NCBI RefSeq assembly: GCF_022662305.1
Contig: NZ_JAKNQH010000006.1
Span: 62,001 to 126,000 of the forward strand
From: Sphingomonas sp. BAUL-RG-20F-R05-02
GTDB taxonomy: Bacteria; Pseudomonadota; Alphaproteobacteria; Sphingomonadales; Sphingomonadaceae
Reading direction: 5' to 3'
Length of the DNA stretch: 64,000 nucleotides
This document shows, one piece after another, positions 52,860-61,202 of this stretch; within the stretch, counting starts at the first letter, position 1, and every line of letters begins with the position of its first letter. Under the pieces are notes generated by a model. It had not been told where the DNA came from, searched no databases, and was given only the letters and a program-made list of their open reading frames with translations. Both the position numbers and the translations under genes were made by a program.

Positions 52860-53720
52860 ATGTTCAAGACTTTTGGCGCGGTCGACGCGCTGACGGCGAC
52901 GACGACCGACCGCGAGGATGCGCGGCGCGACTGGACGGTGCTGCTGCCGTTCTTCAACGAACGCGATTTTCTGGAAGGCACGCTCGCCAGCCTCGCACGG
53001 CAGACCGAGCCGCCACTGGTGATCCTGATCGACAACGGCAGCACCGACGGCAGCGGAGCGGTCGCGCGGAGCGCCTGCGTGCGCCTCCGCCTCGCCCACG
53101 TTTTGCTGCGTGAAACCACGCCGGGCAAGGTCGCCGCGCTGGCAAGCGGGTTCTCGCTGGTCAGCACGCCCTATGTGGCGACCTGCGATGCCGACACCTG
53201 GTATCCCGAAACCTATCTCGCCACCGCGCGCGCCGTGCTGGAGCGCGATGATCGCGTCGCCGCCGGCGCCTATTTCGTCGCGGCCGACGCCGGCAAGTGG
53301 CGGCGGCTCGGCAAGGCGCTGCACATCATCGCCGCCGCCGCGCTGTTGCCGGGGCAGTGCCATGCCGGCGGTGCCGGTCAGGTGTTCCGCACCAGCGCCT
53401 TGCGCGGCGCCGGCGGGTTCGATCCCACGCGCTGGAACATGGTGCTGGAGGATCATGAGATCATGCACCGCGTGCGCGATCACGGCCGGCTTGGCTATCA
53501 CCCTGACCTGTGGTGCGCACCCGCCCCGCGTGACCGCGACCGCGCCAGCACGCGCTGGACGCTGGCCGAGCGGCTTTGCTACCACGCCACGACCGGCTGG
53601 GCAGGCGACTGGTTCTTCTACGGCTTCCTCGCCGATCGCCTCGCCGCGCGCCGCCTTTCGAGCGAACGGTTGCGCGAACGCGCCTATCAGGATTGCGCAC
53701 CCGAAGCGCTGGCGGCTTGA
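52860..53720 (+). CDS. Family 2 glycosyltransferase
   Basis: The 286-residue protein is a GT-A glycosyltransferase: LLPFFNERDFLEGTLASL (about 31-48), LIDNGSTDGSG, the metal-binding CDADTWYPE (about 108-116), and LEDHEIMHRVRDHG holding the likely catalytic Asp. It has no clear membrane helix apart from a short hydrophobic stretch (LHIIAAAALLPGQ). It probably works on the cytoplasmic face on a lipid or surface glycan. The acceptor is unknown and no other surface-polysaccharide gene is adjacent. It ends about 66 bases before the second sigma factor. Confidence 0.82.
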   Translation: MFKTFGAVDALTATTTDREDARRDWTVLLPFFNERDFLEGTLASLARQTEPPLVILIDNGSTDGSGAVARSACVRLRLAHVLLRETTPGKVAALASGFSLVSTPYVATCDADTWYPETYLATARAVLERDDRVAAGAYFVAADAGKWRRLGKALHIIAAAALLPGQCHAGGAGQVFRTSALRGAGGFDPTRWNMVLEDHEIMHRVRDHGRLGYHPDLWCAPAPRDRDRASTRWTLAERLCYHATTGWAGDWFFYGFLADRLAARRLSSERLRERAYQDCAPEALAA

Positions 53721-53786
53721 CCACGGCGGCGCGCCTTGTCCGGAACGGCTGCCTCGCCACGCTTGCAAGGCCGCGCGTTCGCGGAC

Positions 53787-54335
53787 ATGGCAAATGGCCA
53801 TGGACTCAGGCCATTTCGGTTGACGCACGTGACGCAGGGCGGCGGACTGGCGGCGGCGTATCTGGAGCAGCGCCCCGCGCTGCTGCGGCTGTTGAGTGCC
53901 CGCCTCGGCTCGGTCAGCGAGGCCGAGGATGCGCTGCAGGACCTGTGGCTGAAGATCGAAGGCGGCACCACCGGCCCGGTCGAGCATCCCGCCGCCTATC
54001 TGTTCCGCATGGCCAGCAATCTTGCGACCGATCGGCGCGTGGCGGCGGTGCGGCGCGGCACGCTCGAAACCGCATGGGACGCGGTGCAGCCGCAACCGAC
54101 CGAATTTCCCAACAGCGAACGCTTGCTGCTGTCGCGCGATGCGCTTGCCCATGTAGAGACGCGGATCGCGGCGATGCCGGAGCGGATGCAGGCCGCCTAT
54201 CGCCTGTTCCGTATCGAGCAGGTGCCGCAGCGGGAGATCGCCACGCGGCTGGGGGTGAGCGTCAGCGCGGTCGAGAAGCTGCTGCACCGCGCCTATCTGC
54301 ATCTGCACCGACCGGGAGGGTTGGACGATGACTGA
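53787..54335 (+). CDS. FecI-type ECF RNA polymerase sigma factor (second locus)
   Basis: The roughly 182-residue protein has region 2 (AEDALQDLWLKIEGG, YLFRMASNLATDRR) and region 4 (MPERMQAAYRLFRIEQVPQREIATRLGVSVSAVEKLLHRA). ATG 53787 is used; TTG at 53820 and GTG at 53829 are also possible because the conserved part begins near residue 20. The stop overlaps the FecR start by eight bases, and an STN-type receptor follows. It forms a second cell-surface-signalling set, unrelated in detail to the one at 41.7-48.5 kb. Confidence 0.87.
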   Translation: MANGHGLRPFRLTHVTQGGGLAAAYLEQRPALLRLLSARLGSVSEAEDALQDLWLKIEGGTTGPVEHPAAYLFRMASNLATDRRVAAVRRGTLETAWDAVQPQPTEFPNSERLLLSRDALAHVETRIAAMPERMQAAYRLFRIEQVPQREIATRLGVSVSAVEKLLHRAYLHLHRPGGLDDD

Positions 54336-55227
54336 CCGATCTGTGCTCGAAACCGCCATCGACTGGCACCTGCGCCAGGAGACGATGGACGCGCATGACT
54401 GGCTGCGCTTCGTTGCGTGGCTGGAGGCCGATCCGTCGCATGCCGCCGCTTACGATCAGGTCAGCGTAGCCGACGTGCTGCGCCACGAAACCGCGCCGGA
54501 GGTGGTGGCGGCCAACGACAACCCGCCCCGGCCGCGGCGTTGGTGGCTCGGCGCCAGCGTGGCGGCCGCGGTGCTGGTGGCGGCGGTCTCGGCCCTGCAC
54601 CCCTCGGGGCAGAGCCGCACGGTGGTGGCAGCGACGCCACAGTCGTTGCGGCTGGCCGACGGCAGCACGGTCGCGCTTGCCGCCAATACCCGGATGACGA
54701 TCGGCACGGGCGGCCCGCGCGACGTGCGCCTCGATAGCGGTCGTGCGACCTTCCACGTCACGCACGACGCCGCGCACCCCTTTGCGGTTCAGGTCGGCCA
54801 ATGGACGGTGCAGGATGTCGGCACCATCTTCACCGTCACGCACGCGAACGGCGGAGTCGATATCGCGGTGCGCGAGGGCGCGATCACCCTCGATCCGCAG
54901 GGCGCGGCGCTGCCGGTCCGCGCCGGGGAAGCGGTCTCGGTCGCCCGCGATGGCGCGACGCCGATCCGATCCGCCATCACGCAAAACGGCGAACGGACAC
55001 TGCAAGTCGGCGGCGAGAACCTCGGCACCGTCGCCCGTACGGTCGCACTCGCGCTGAATGTGGGTATCGCCGTCTCGCCCGATGCCGCGCAGTCGCCCTT
55101 TATCGGCACGCTGCGATTGACGGGACGCGCGGCGAAGGACATTCCGCATCTCGCGGCGATGACAGGAATGCGCGCGACCAACGATGGGCGGACATGGACG
55201 ATCGCTTCGGCGGAGACGGCGCGCTAG
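54328..55227 (+). CDS. FecR-type anti-sigma/sensor protein (second locus)
   Basis: The 299-residue protein has the cytoplasmic N-terminal module (AIDWHLRQ, WLRFVAWLEADPSHAAAYDQV), one transmembrane helix at about 73-90, and the periplasmic FecR domain (LRLADGSTVALAANTRM, VQDVGTIFTVTHANGGVDI). The C-terminal part (LTGRAAKDIPHLAAMTGMRA) resembles an STN-like fold, as often seen where FecR meets the receptor. It should hold the sigma factor at the membrane. It overlaps both neighbours: eight bases with the sigma gene and about 44 bases with the receptor gene. Confidence 0.88.
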   Translation: MTDRSVLETAIDWHLRQETMDAHDWLRFVAWLEADPSHAAAYDQVSVADVLRHETAPEVVAANDNPPRPRRWWLGASVAAAVLVAAVSALHPSGQSRTVVAATPQSLRLADGSTVALAANTRMTIGTGGPRDVRLDSGRATFHVTHDAAHPFAVQVGQWTVQDVGTIFTVTHANGGVDIAVREGAITLDPQGAALPVRAGEAVSVARDGATPIRSAITQNGERTLQVGGENLGTVARTVALALNVGIAVSPDAAQSPFIGTLRLTGRAAKDIPHLAAMTGMRATNDGRTWTIASAETAR

Positions 55228-57550
55228 GCCGCTGATAACCGCGCTGGTTTGCCTTCTCGCCTGTCCTGCGGCAGCGATGGCGCAGCCGAAGCCACCGCAC
55301 AGCAGGCCGTTGACCGGCGTCTTGCTCGACCTCGCTCAGCGGACCGGCACCGAGATTGTCAGCGTGGAGCCGGGCCTCGAAACCGTGCAGGTCACGCCTC
55401 CCAAGCCGACCGGATCGACCGAACAGATGCTGCGGCGCGTGTTGCGCGGCACCGGCTACCGCAGCGTTCGCGAAGGACCGCGCAGCTACCGCATCGTCCG
55501 CGCCGCCACGCCCCTGCCCCGCACGCAGCCCCACACCGCGCCGCCGCCGCTCCGGCAAGGCGGGGACATCATCGTCACCGCGTCCAAGCAACGCATCCCA
55601 CTCGAACGTTTTCCAGGTACGATCACCACCCTTGCGCCGGACAGCGCCGTGCTCGGCCCGCCGGCCGGCCGCGACATGACCGCGATCGCCAGCGCGACGC
55701 CGGTGTTGCAGACCACGGCGCTCGGCAGCGGCCGCGACAAAGTCTTCATTCGCGGCATCGCCGACAGCAGTTTCAATGGCGCCACCCAATCGGCGACCAG
55801 TTACTATTTTGCCGACGTCCAGCTCGGCTATTCGACGCCAGAGCCGGCACTGGCGCTGGTCGACATGCAAAGCGTCGAGGTGATGGAGGGGCCGCAGGGC
55901 ACGCTTTACGGCGCCGGTGCGATTGGCGGCGTGGTGCGGATGGTGCCTAATCCCGTCGACCTGAACCGCACCGGCGGCATGTTGTCCACCGCGATCGGCG
56001 CGACGGAACGCGGCCGCGCCAGCGATGCGCTCGCCGCCGCGCTCAATCTGCCGATCGTGTCGGGGGGAGCCGGTGTCCGAATGGTCGGCTATCAATCGCG
56101 TGACGGCGGGTATATCGATGCGCTTTCTCCACCCCGGCAGGCTATCAACGGCGTGACCCGGATCGGCGGCCGGCTGGCGGCGCGCTATGATCCGGGCGGT
56201 GGCTGGATGATCGACGCAAGCGCTCTCGCCCAGCGGATCACGGCGGACGACGGGCAATATGCCGATCGACTGTCCGGCGTGCTGATCCGCGACAGCCGGC
56301 TGACGCAACCGTATCGCAACAGCCTCGCGCTCGGCCGGTTGCTCGTCACCAAGCGGTGGGAGAGCGGGCTGGAACTGGTCTCAACCTCAAGCATCAGCCA
56401 CTATACCGCCGAGGACACGTTCGACGCGAGCCGACGCCCGCCCGCACCGCTTGCCGAGTATCGCGATCACCGCTCCAACCGGTTGGTCACGCAGGAGGTG
56501 CGACTGTCGCACTCGCTGAGCCACGGCGCATCCTGGGTGGTCGGCGTCGCCGCGCTGAACAATCGCGATGCGCAGGACCGCACGTTTGGGCCGATCGCCA
56601 ACCCCACCGACATCATCGCGGTCACCAACGTGTCGAGCAGCCAATCCGCGTTTGCCGAAATCACCGAACCGCTGTTCGCCAGGCTGTTCGTCACCGCCGG
56701 CGTACGCGCCACCTTCTCGCACGTCGACGGCACGCCATCGGTAAAGCCTCGCGCGGGCGATATCGTACGTGGCCGGCAGACCCACCGCGCCGACCCCACG
56801 GTTGCGATCGCCTGGGAGGTCGCACCAAGCGTATCGCTATACGCGCGCTACCAGTCCGGCTTTCGTACTGGCGGCCTCGCCGTCGCGCGCGGGATCGGAC
56901 GGGTGGCGGAATTCGCGACCGACGATATCGGCATGGGCGAGGTGGGCTTACGCATGACCCGGCATGGCGCCACCGGCCTGTCGCTGTCGACGGCGGTATC
57001 CTATGCGCGCTGGACCGACATTCAGGCCGATCTCGTCGACCGGTCCGGCCAACCCTATACTGCCAACATCGGCGATGCGCAGATCCTTGCAGCCGAACTC
57101 AACGCCAACTGGGTGCCGGTCCCCGGCCTGACACTGAAGGGCGCCGCGCTGTATACCGACAACCGGGTCAGCGGCACGATCGCGGACAGCGCGCCGCGCG
57201 GCGACCGCCGTCTGCCCGATACGCCACCCTTCGCCGCACACGGCGGCGTGGACTATGGCTGGTCCGCCGGGCGCGACCGGCTGCGGGTCTCCGCAAGCAT
57301 GGATTATGTCGGGCGCTCGGTCTTGGGCGTGGGCAACTACCTGGACATCGGACAAGGGCATTATGCGTGGGGATCGGCAGAGCTTGGCTGGCGCCGTGGC
57401 GCTTTGGACCTGTCGCTGACGATCGAGAACATCAGCGATACGCACGCAAACCGGTTCGCCTTCGGCAATCCGTTTTCACTCGCGAGCCGCGAGCAGATTA
57501 CGCCGATGCGACCGCGAACGGTGCGCATCGGCGCGGGCATCAGTTTCTAA
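55184..57550 (+). CDS. STN-domain TonB-dependent receptor/transducer (second locus)
   Basis: The 788-residue protein has an Arg-rich N-terminus and a signal peptide cut after AAMAQ (about 34). An STN domain covers about 40-108 (LTGVLLDLAQRTGTEIVSV, STEQMLRRVLRGTGYR), then DIIVTASKQ, the plug (VFIRGIADSSFNG, VEVMEGPQGTLYGAGAIGG) and a barrel ending in Phe (GISF). The plug is of the kind used by many sphingomonad receptors for siderophores or aromatic compounds. The ATG at 55184 lies inside fecR; no better start was found. Ligand unknown; no enzyme gene follows to suggest one. Confidence 0.9.
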   Translation: MGGHGRSLRRRRRARPLITALVCLLACPAAAMAQPKPPHSRPLTGVLLDLAQRTGTEIVSVEPGLETVQVTPPKPTGSTEQMLRRVLRGTGYRSVREGPRSYRIVRAATPLPRTQPHTAPPPLRQGGDIIVTASKQRIPLERFPGTITTLAPDSAVLGPPAGRDMTAIASATPVLQTTALGSGRDKVFIRGIADSSFNGATQSATSYYFADVQLGYSTPEPALALVDMQSVEVMEGPQGTLYGAGAIGGVVRMVPNPVDLNRTGGMLSTAIGATERGRASDALAAALNLPIVSGGAGVRMVGYQSRDGGYIDALSPPRQAINGVTRIGGRLAARYDPGGGWMIDASALAQRITADDGQYADRLSGVLIRDSRLTQPYRNSLALGRLLVTKRWESGLELVSTSSISHYTAEDTFDASRRPPAPLAEYRDHRSNRLVTQEVRLSHSLSHGASWVVGVAALNNRDAQDRTFGPIANPTDIIAVTNVSSSQSAFAEITEPLFARLFVTAGVRATFSHVDGTPSVKPRAGDIVRGRQTHRADPTVAIAWEVAPSVSLYARYQSGFRTGGLAVARGIGRVAEFATDDIGMGEVGLRMTRHGATGLSLSTAVSYARWTDIQADLVDRSGQPYTANIGDAQILAAELNANWVPVPGLTLKGAALYTDNRVSGTIADSAPRGDRRLPDTPPFAAHGGVDYGWSAGRDRLRVSASMDYVGRSVLGVGNYLDIGQGHYAWGSAELGWRRGALDLSLTIENISDTHANRFAFGNPFSLASREQITPMRPRTVRIGAGISF

Positions 57551-57562
57551 TGAGTTGCGGCG

Positions 57563-58108
57563 TCACCAGTTGCCGCGATCGTCATCGCCGTTATCGTCGT
57601 CGTAGTTGTTGATCACCACATTTTCTTCCGGGCCGCCCATGAAGCCCTGACCGCCGCCGAATCCGCCACCCCGATGACCGCCGAACAGGTCCGACAACCC
57701 GCTGAACAGCATCTCGCCACCGGCGACACCCGCCGCCGTGGTCCCCGCCGTGCGCAGGAAGCTTCCCAGGCCACCACCGCCCGAGAAAATCCCCGGCCGC
57801 TCCTCGGGCGGTGGCGGCGCATAGGACGGCTGCGCCGCGCCGCCCCAAGGACCGGAACCGGGCGACAGAAAGCTGGTCGAGCTCTGCGGCTGGCTGACCT
57901 GCCGCTCCAGTTCGGCGATGCGCGCCTGCGCGGCGTGCAGCGACTGGTCCGCGACGATCGCGTGCTGGACGAGCAGATATATCGCATCAGGAGTGGCGGC
58001 GAGCGCCTGCCGGATCATGCCCTCCGCCTCGCCGTCCTTCGCGCCGCCGCGGGCGTTGGCCAGTTCGTTCAGGAAATTGGTAAGAAGGGCGCGTTCGTCG
58101 GGTGTCAT
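57563..58108 (-). CDS. DUF2076 family protein
   Basis: The 181-residue protein starts MTPDERALLTNFLNELA, the DUF2076 entry motif, and continues with a helical half (about 1-72: DGEAEGMIRQAL, AIYLLVQHAIV, RIAELERQV). Next comes a Pro/Gly/Ser-rich linker (YAPPPPEERPG), a Gly-rich hydrophobic segment (about 113-150, with AGTTAAGVAGGEMLF) and an acidic tail (YDDDNGDDDRGNW). Its function is unknown; the family is found as a putative periplasmic ligand-binding sensor protein. No signal peptide is visible. It converges with the receptor gene, 12 bases away. Confidence 0.8.
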   Translation of the reverse strand: MTPDERALLTNFLNELANARGGAKDGEAEGMIRQALAATPDAIYLLVQHAIVADQSLHAAQARIAELERQVSQPQSSTSFLSPGSGPWGGAAQPSYAPPPPEERPGIFSGGGGLGSFLRTAGTTAAGVAGGEMLFSGLSDLFGGHRGGGFGGGQGFMGGPEENVVINNYDDDNGDDDRGNW

Positions 58109-58303
58109 GTCCGGTCCTCACGTTCAACGGCACCAGACATCGTTGGACGACCGCCCTGCTTCAAGCGGGTCACGCCTTCGTGACGGCAATTTCATGCGCG
58201 TGGCGTTCAACCGCCATGTCGGCGGAGGTGGCGGGCGTAGCAACGCGGATTTCACGGACGATCAAGGTTGCCGAAAGCGCCTGTCGTGCGGATCCCACCC
58301 CGC

Positions 58304-60061
58304 TCATTCCTCGGCCGATCCGAAATCCGATGGCGTCCGCCGCGCGGCGGTCTTGCCATGGTTGGCGAGTGCCTGTGCCACCCGGTTGAGCAGTTCATTG
58401 CGCCGGTACGGCTTGCCCAGTACGTCGCGGCCGTGGCGCTCCGGCCCCTCGGCGACGAGTTCCTCGTTATAACCGGTCGTCATCAGGATTGCGACGTTAG
58501 TGTCGAGCGCGGCGACCTCCTCGGCCAGTCGCAAGCCGTTCATGCTGCCGGGCATCACCAGATCGGTAAACACCAGATCCACCGGGTCGGTCGCGTGCAA
58601 CCTCGTGAACGCCGCCAGGCCGGCATCGCCATCCTCGGCAGTCGAAACGCGGTAGCCGCTCGCTTCGAGGTTCTCGCGCGCCAAAGCGAGCACGTCGGGG
58701 CTGTCCTCCACCACCAGGATGTGCGCGGTGGGGGGCGGCGCCTGCGGTTCGCGTCGCGCTGGCGAGGTCGCCTCGTCCTCGACGTCAACGGCCGCAACCG
58801 GAAACAACATGCGCACCAGCGTACCTTGGCCGACGACGCTTTCGATCTCCAGCCGCCCGCGCGATTGCTGGACGAACCCGCTCGCCATCGCAAGGCCGAG
58901 CCCGGTGCCCTTGCCCGTACCCTTGGTCGTGAAGAACGGCTCGATCGCGCGCGCGATGACGTGGTCGGGCATTCCCTCACCCTCGTCCTTCAGTTCGATC
59001 GCGATATAGTCGCCAGAGGAAAGCTGTCGCGCCGCCGCATCGCCGTTGAGGTGAACCTTGGCGGTGGAGATCGTAAGCAGCCCCCCGTCCGCCATCGCGT
59101 CGCGCGCGTTGAGCGCGATGTTGAGCAGCGCCATCTCCAGTTGCTCGACATCCAGCACCGCCTTGGGGAGATTGCGCCGCAGCGACAGATGCAGCTCGAC
59201 CTTTTTGCCGATTGAGCTTTCCAGCATCTCGGCGAACCCGTTGACACATTGGCTTACGTCGACCGCGCGGGGGTCGAGCCGCGTCTTGCGCGCGAAGGCG
59301 AGCAACTGCCCGGTCAGCCGCGCGCCGCGATCGGCGGCCCCGCGCGCGCGATCGAGATAGCGACGCTGACGCTCGTCGCCGATCTGCGACGCCAGCAGTT
59401 CGAGATTGCCGGTAACGACCTGCAGGAGGTTGTTGAAATCATGGGCGAGGCCGGCGGTCAGTTGCCCGATCGCCTCCATCTTCTGCGCCTGTTGCGAGGC
59501 CTGTTCGCTCTCGCGGCGCCGCGTCACGTCGAGCTGGCTTGCGAAGAAATAAACCAGCTTGCCGCTCGTGTCGTAAACCGGCCCGATGAACACCGCGTTC
59601 CAGAACGGTGTCCCATCGCGCTTGTAGTTCAAGATTTCGAGCGCGATCGACTCGCGCTCATGAACTGCCTCGCGAAGATCCGCGACCTGCTCGCGATCGG
59701 TCTGCGCGCCTTGCAGGAAGCGGCAGTTGCGGCCGAGGATCTCGCTCTCCTCATAACCGGTAAGATCGAGGAACGCCTTGTTGCCGAAGACGATTGGATT
59801 GTCGTCCTGATTGGGGTCAGTCAGGATCATCGGCATGCGCGTCATCTCGATCGCGGCGAAGTACACGTTGCCGCGATCCTCCAGACCGGGATTGGTGATC
59901 GTGCTTTCGCGCCAGTGCCGCCTGCCGACCTTGCCGAGCGGCTCGTGCCCCGGCGTTTCGGCGCGACCACCGGCGGGGATGCCTGAGCTTTGTCCGCCCT
60001 GTCCGACTTCGACGTCCTCCTCGTCCTGCCGCTTCACCCTCGGTTCGCTCCTAACATTCAC
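58304..60061 (-). CDS. LOV-domain hybrid histidine kinase with receiver domain
   Basis: The 585-residue protein joins four parts. A LOV photosensor covers about 62-182, with GRNCRFLQG, where Cys113 should form the flavin adduct, plus LNYKRDGTPFWN and FFASQLD for flavin contacts. A HisKA-type dimer helix carries GLAHDFNNLL (His207). The ATPase domain has NARDAM, DEGEGMP and GTGKGTGLGL. A receiver domain at about 447-565 has VVEDSP, the phosphoacceptor in LVFTD (Asp500) and LGKPY. It is cytoplasmic and probably blue-light-responsive. The GTG start has a poorly spaced GGAGG, so the first 55 residues are uncertain. Its output partner is not in the window. Confidence 0.92.
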   Translation of the reverse strand: MNVRSEPRVKRQDEEDVEVGQGGQSSGIPAGGRAETPGHEPLGKVGRRHWRESTITNPGLEDRGNVYFAAIEMTRMPMILTDPNQDDNPIVFGNKAFLDLTGYEESEILGRNCRFLQGAQTDREQVADLREAVHERESIALEILNYKRDGTPFWNAVFIGPVYDTSGKLVYFFASQLDVTRRRESEQASQQAQKMEAIGQLTAGLAHDFNNLLQVVTGNLELLASQIGDERQRRYLDRARGAADRGARLTGQLLAFARKTRLDPRAVDVSQCVNGFAEMLESSIGKKVELHLSLRRNLPKAVLDVEQLEMALLNIALNARDAMADGGLLTISTAKVHLNGDAAARQLSSGDYIAIELKDEGEGMPDHVIARAIEPFFTTKGTGKGTGLGLAMASGFVQQSRGRLEIESVVGQGTLVRMLFPVAAVDVEDEATSPARREPQAPPPTAHILVVEDSPDVLALARENLEASGYRVSTAEDGDAGLAAFTRLHATDPVDLVFTDLVMPGSMNGLRLAEEVAALDTNVAILMTTGYNEELVAEGPERHGRDVLGKPYRRNELLNRVAQALANHGKTAARRTPSDFGSAEE

Positions 60062-60311
60062 CCTCCGCGTTCAACACGCGATTGCCGCAACGGTTGCCAT
60101 GCCTCCCCCGGAACGGCGGTAGCTTACCCGGCGTGGCGAGTACACCGTTTGAGGACGGTCGCCGCTCCTGCCATAGGTGATGCGGTTCGACCAGTTCCGC
60201 CGCACATGCCGGGAGCATGGTTGCGCCCACGCCCGACAGAAGCAAGATCGTCAGACGCATGGACTGCGCGGCCGGTTCGACGAAGGTCGGCGAGCATGAT
60301 ATCTACCGCTC
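60062..60311. other. Divergent intergenic region of the kinase and exonuclease genes
   Basis: The 250-base gap separates the LOV kinase from the exonuclease gene. I see no clear -35/-10 pair, palindrome or terminator. A minus-strand frame of 69 codons (60051-60260) begins with a signal-peptide-like stretch but has no ribosome site, so I did not call it. Confidence 0.4.
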
Positions 60312-61202
60312 ATGCTGACGACGTTCTCCACGACCGCGCCGCCGGTCGGCACGCACCGTGACGATGGCACCGCCCCCGATTTCCTCGTGATCGACGTAGA
60401 GACCGCCTGTTCCAACGTCAGCAGCATCTGCCAGATCGGCATTGTCGGCTTTCGGAACGGCGTGGAGGCGTTCGCCTACGAAACGCTGGTTGATCCATGC
60501 GATGATTTCTCACCGTTCAACATGCGCATCCATGGCATCAGCAGCGATCATGTCGCCGGCAAACCGACCTTTGCGCACGTCCACCCGGCAGTGGATGCGC
60601 ATCTGTCAGGCAGGATCACCGTCGCGCACTCGGCATTCGACAAGGGTGCGCTCGCCGCCGCGTGCCGTGTGCATGACCGAACCGCGATCGCGACGACATG
60701 GCTCGACAGCGTTCGCGTCGCGCAGCGAGCATGGCCGGAACTGTCCAGCCACCGGCTCAACGTGCTCAGCAAGTTTCTTGGTTTCCGGCACAAGCATCAT
60801 GATGCGCTGAGCGATGCACGCGCCGCCGGCATGGTGGTGGTCCGCGCGATCGATCACACCGGAATCGATCTCGCCGGCTGGCTCACCCCGCCGCTGCGGC
60901 GTGGCGGCAGCGCACCCAAACCGGCCAGCGACGGCCCCTTGAAGGGCGAGCGCATCTTCGTATTTGGCGCGCACCGCGACGGACCGCTCGCGTTGCGGCT
61001 TGCCAGTGCCGGCGGCCGCGTGGTGTCGTCGGTGGGGCGCACCACCACGATGCTCGTCGTCAGCCACGACCAGCCGTTCGGCCGCTACCCACAGTTCGCC
61101 CCCGCCTACCGCCGCGCCGAGGAACTCCGCCGCGACGGCGCGTCGATCACCATCCTCACCGAAGCGGAAATAGACGCCCGCCTCGTCGCGCCCGTCGGCT
61201 GA
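60312..61202 (+). CDS. DnaQ-type 3'-5' exonuclease with C-terminal BRCT-like domain
   Basis: The 296-residue protein has a DEDDh exonuclease domain at about 22-185: FLVIDVETA (Asp28, Glu30), VAHSAFDKGAL (Asp110), and HHDALSDARAA (His163, Asp168). Residues about 210-292 look like a BRCT domain (GERIFVFGAHRDGPLALRLASAGG, RAEELRRDGASITILTEAE), the fold also present in DNA ligase. This pairing occurs in standalone DNA-repair exonucleases rather than in the replicative epsilon subunit. The stop shares a base with the next start (TGATG), coupling it to the DUF72 fusion protein. Confidence 0.85.
   Translation: MLTTFSTTAPPVGTHRDDGTAPDFLVIDVETACSNVSSICQIGIVGFRNGVEAFAYETLVDPCDDFSPFNMRIHGISSDHVAGKPTFAHVHPAVDAHLSGRITVAHSAFDKGALAAACRVHDRTAIATTWLDSVRVAQRAWPELSSHRLNVLSKFLGFRHKHHDALSDARAAGMVVVRAIDHTGIDLAGWLTPPLRRGGSAPKPASDGPLKGERIFVFGAHRDGPLALRLASAGGRVVSSVGRTTTMLVVSHDQPFGRYPQFAPAYRRAEELRRDGASITILTEAEIDARLVAPVG

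Noticed and set aside
52676..53167. Upstream extension of the YbjQ-like protein
   Set aside because: It runs opposite the glycosyltransferase gene and has no domain features.
60051..60260. Possible 69-residue secreted protein between the kinase and exonuclease genes
   Set aside because: The first residues look like a signal peptide, but there is no ribosome site, the end overlaps the kinase start and the mature part is low-complexity.
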